The notes below the pieces were generated by a model. It saw only the letters and a program-made list of their open reading frames with translations, searched no databases and was not told the origin of the DNA. Shown one piece after another: positions 5,667-6,077 of a stretch of 6,077 nt of DNA; positions within the stretch are counted from its first letter, which is position 1, and every line of letters starts with the position of its first letter. A program made the translations under genes and the position numbers. The stretch comes from Desulfobulbaceae bacterium (lineage in GTDB: Bacteria; Desulfobacterota; Desulfobulbia; Desulfobulbales; Desulfocapsaceae), in assembly GCA_030599175.1 (NCBI GenBank), contig JAUVON010000181.1, positions 1-6,077 on the forward strand. The letters run 5' to 3'.

Positions 5667-6077
5667 ATGCGACTGAAACATGTTCTATGTGCAGCCACAG
5701 CTCTTGCCCTTTTTTCCTGGGTTGGAAATGTTGCTGCAGCCGACAAACCCAACATCCTGGTTATTTGGGGTGACGATGTTGGTATGTATAATATCAGTGC
5801 TTATCACAACGGCATGATGGGAGGAAGGACGCCGAATATTGATCGCTTAGCCGACGAGGGTGCTCTTTTTACTGATGCCTATGCCCAGCAAAGCTGTACT
5901 GCTGGTCGAGCCTCGTTTATTCTTGGCCAGCACCCTTTCCGTACAGGACTGTTGACCATTGGTATGCCGGGTGCAAAGCAGGGGATTATGGATAAGGATC
6001 CAACTATTGCCGAATTACTGAAAAATCAGGGCTATGTCTCCGGACAGTTCGGCAAGAATCACCTGGGAGACCGGGAC
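5667..6077 (+). CDS. Exported type I (formylglycine) sulfatase, N-terminal part
   Basis: An open frame of 137 codons runs off the right edge; typical relatives are several hundred residues, so most of the gene is missing. Residues 1-25 form a Sec signal ending VAAA before D26, placing the enzyme in the periplasm. KPNILVIWGDD holds the Ca2+ ligands D36 and D37. SCTAGR contains C77, the cysteine converted to formylglycine, and R81. GQFGKNHLGD supplies K130 and H132 of the active site. The string TPNIDRLADEGALFTDAYAQ is typical of arylsulfatases. Expected role is hydrolysis of a sulfate ester; aryl versus carbohydrate substrate cannot be told from this part. The maturation motif is C-x-A-x-R, not the commoner C-x-P-x-R. 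It follows the phosphatase by 49 bp on the same strand and probably shares its LysR-linked promoter. No sulfatase-maturing enzyme is in the window. Confidence 0.93.
   Translation, partial: MRLKHVLCAATALALFSWVGNVAAADKPNILVIWGDDVGMYNISAYHNGMMGGRTPNIDRLADEGALFTDAYAQQSCTAGRASFILGQHPFRTGLLTIGMPGAKQGIMDKDPTIAELLKNQGYVSGQFGKNHLGDRD

Noticed and set aside
1..6077. Mobile element, CRISPR or defence system
   Set aside because: No transposase, integrase, nuclease or spacer-repeat pattern was seen. The change in composition near 2000 has no terminal repeats or insertion-site duplication that I can find.

Overview
The window shows five substantial protein-coding genes from a Gram-negative bacterium, plus the probable 3' tail of a sixth. 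The Gram-negative call rests on four of the five products carrying export signals: three Sec-type signal peptides and one lipobox. No tRNA, rRNA, CRISPR array, insertion sequence or phage gene was seen. Base and codon use differ between the left third and the rest. The left third is AT-rich with mostly AGA arginine codons, as in Campylobacterota (Sulfurovum/Sulfurimonas-like). The rest is close to 50% GC with mixed CGN arginine codons, as in a Desulfobacterota or other proteobacterial genome. These taxon guesses are inference only.

Layout. Bases 1-212 hold a probable C-terminal tail of an upstream + strand gene (2-61), a strong hairpin that may end it (76-100), an AT-rich promoter-like stretch, and a 30-bp near-perfect dyad (156-185) just ahead of the first full gene. 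Bases 213-1973 encode an exported amidohydrolase of the YtcJ-like Amidohydro_3 group. After a 69-bp gap where composition changes, 2043-3437 encodes a patatin-like phospholipase with a lipoprotein signal. It converges, across 60 bp, on a LysR-type regulator on the - strand (3498-4436).

The LysR gene is divergent from a two-gene + strand unit: an exported HAD-superfamily phosphatase (4637-5617) and, 49 bp later, an exported type I sulfatase (from 5667, cut by the window end). The 200-bp divergent region carries a LysR-type T-N11-A box inside a larger dyad, a plausible promoter, and a 27-nt hairpin just upstream of the phosphatase ribosome binding site.

Working model (inference): the LysR protein controls a periplasmic phosphatase-sulfatase pair that releases phosphate and sulfate, or strips these groups from an organic ester so its carbon can be used. 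The patatin lipoprotein and the amidohydrolase are also envelope or periplasmic hydrolases, but nothing shows they belong to the same regulon. The amidohydrolase may come from another lineage or, if this is a metagenome contig, from a mis-join. All families here are known; the most original material is the regulatory architecture and the phosphatase-sulfatase pairing.
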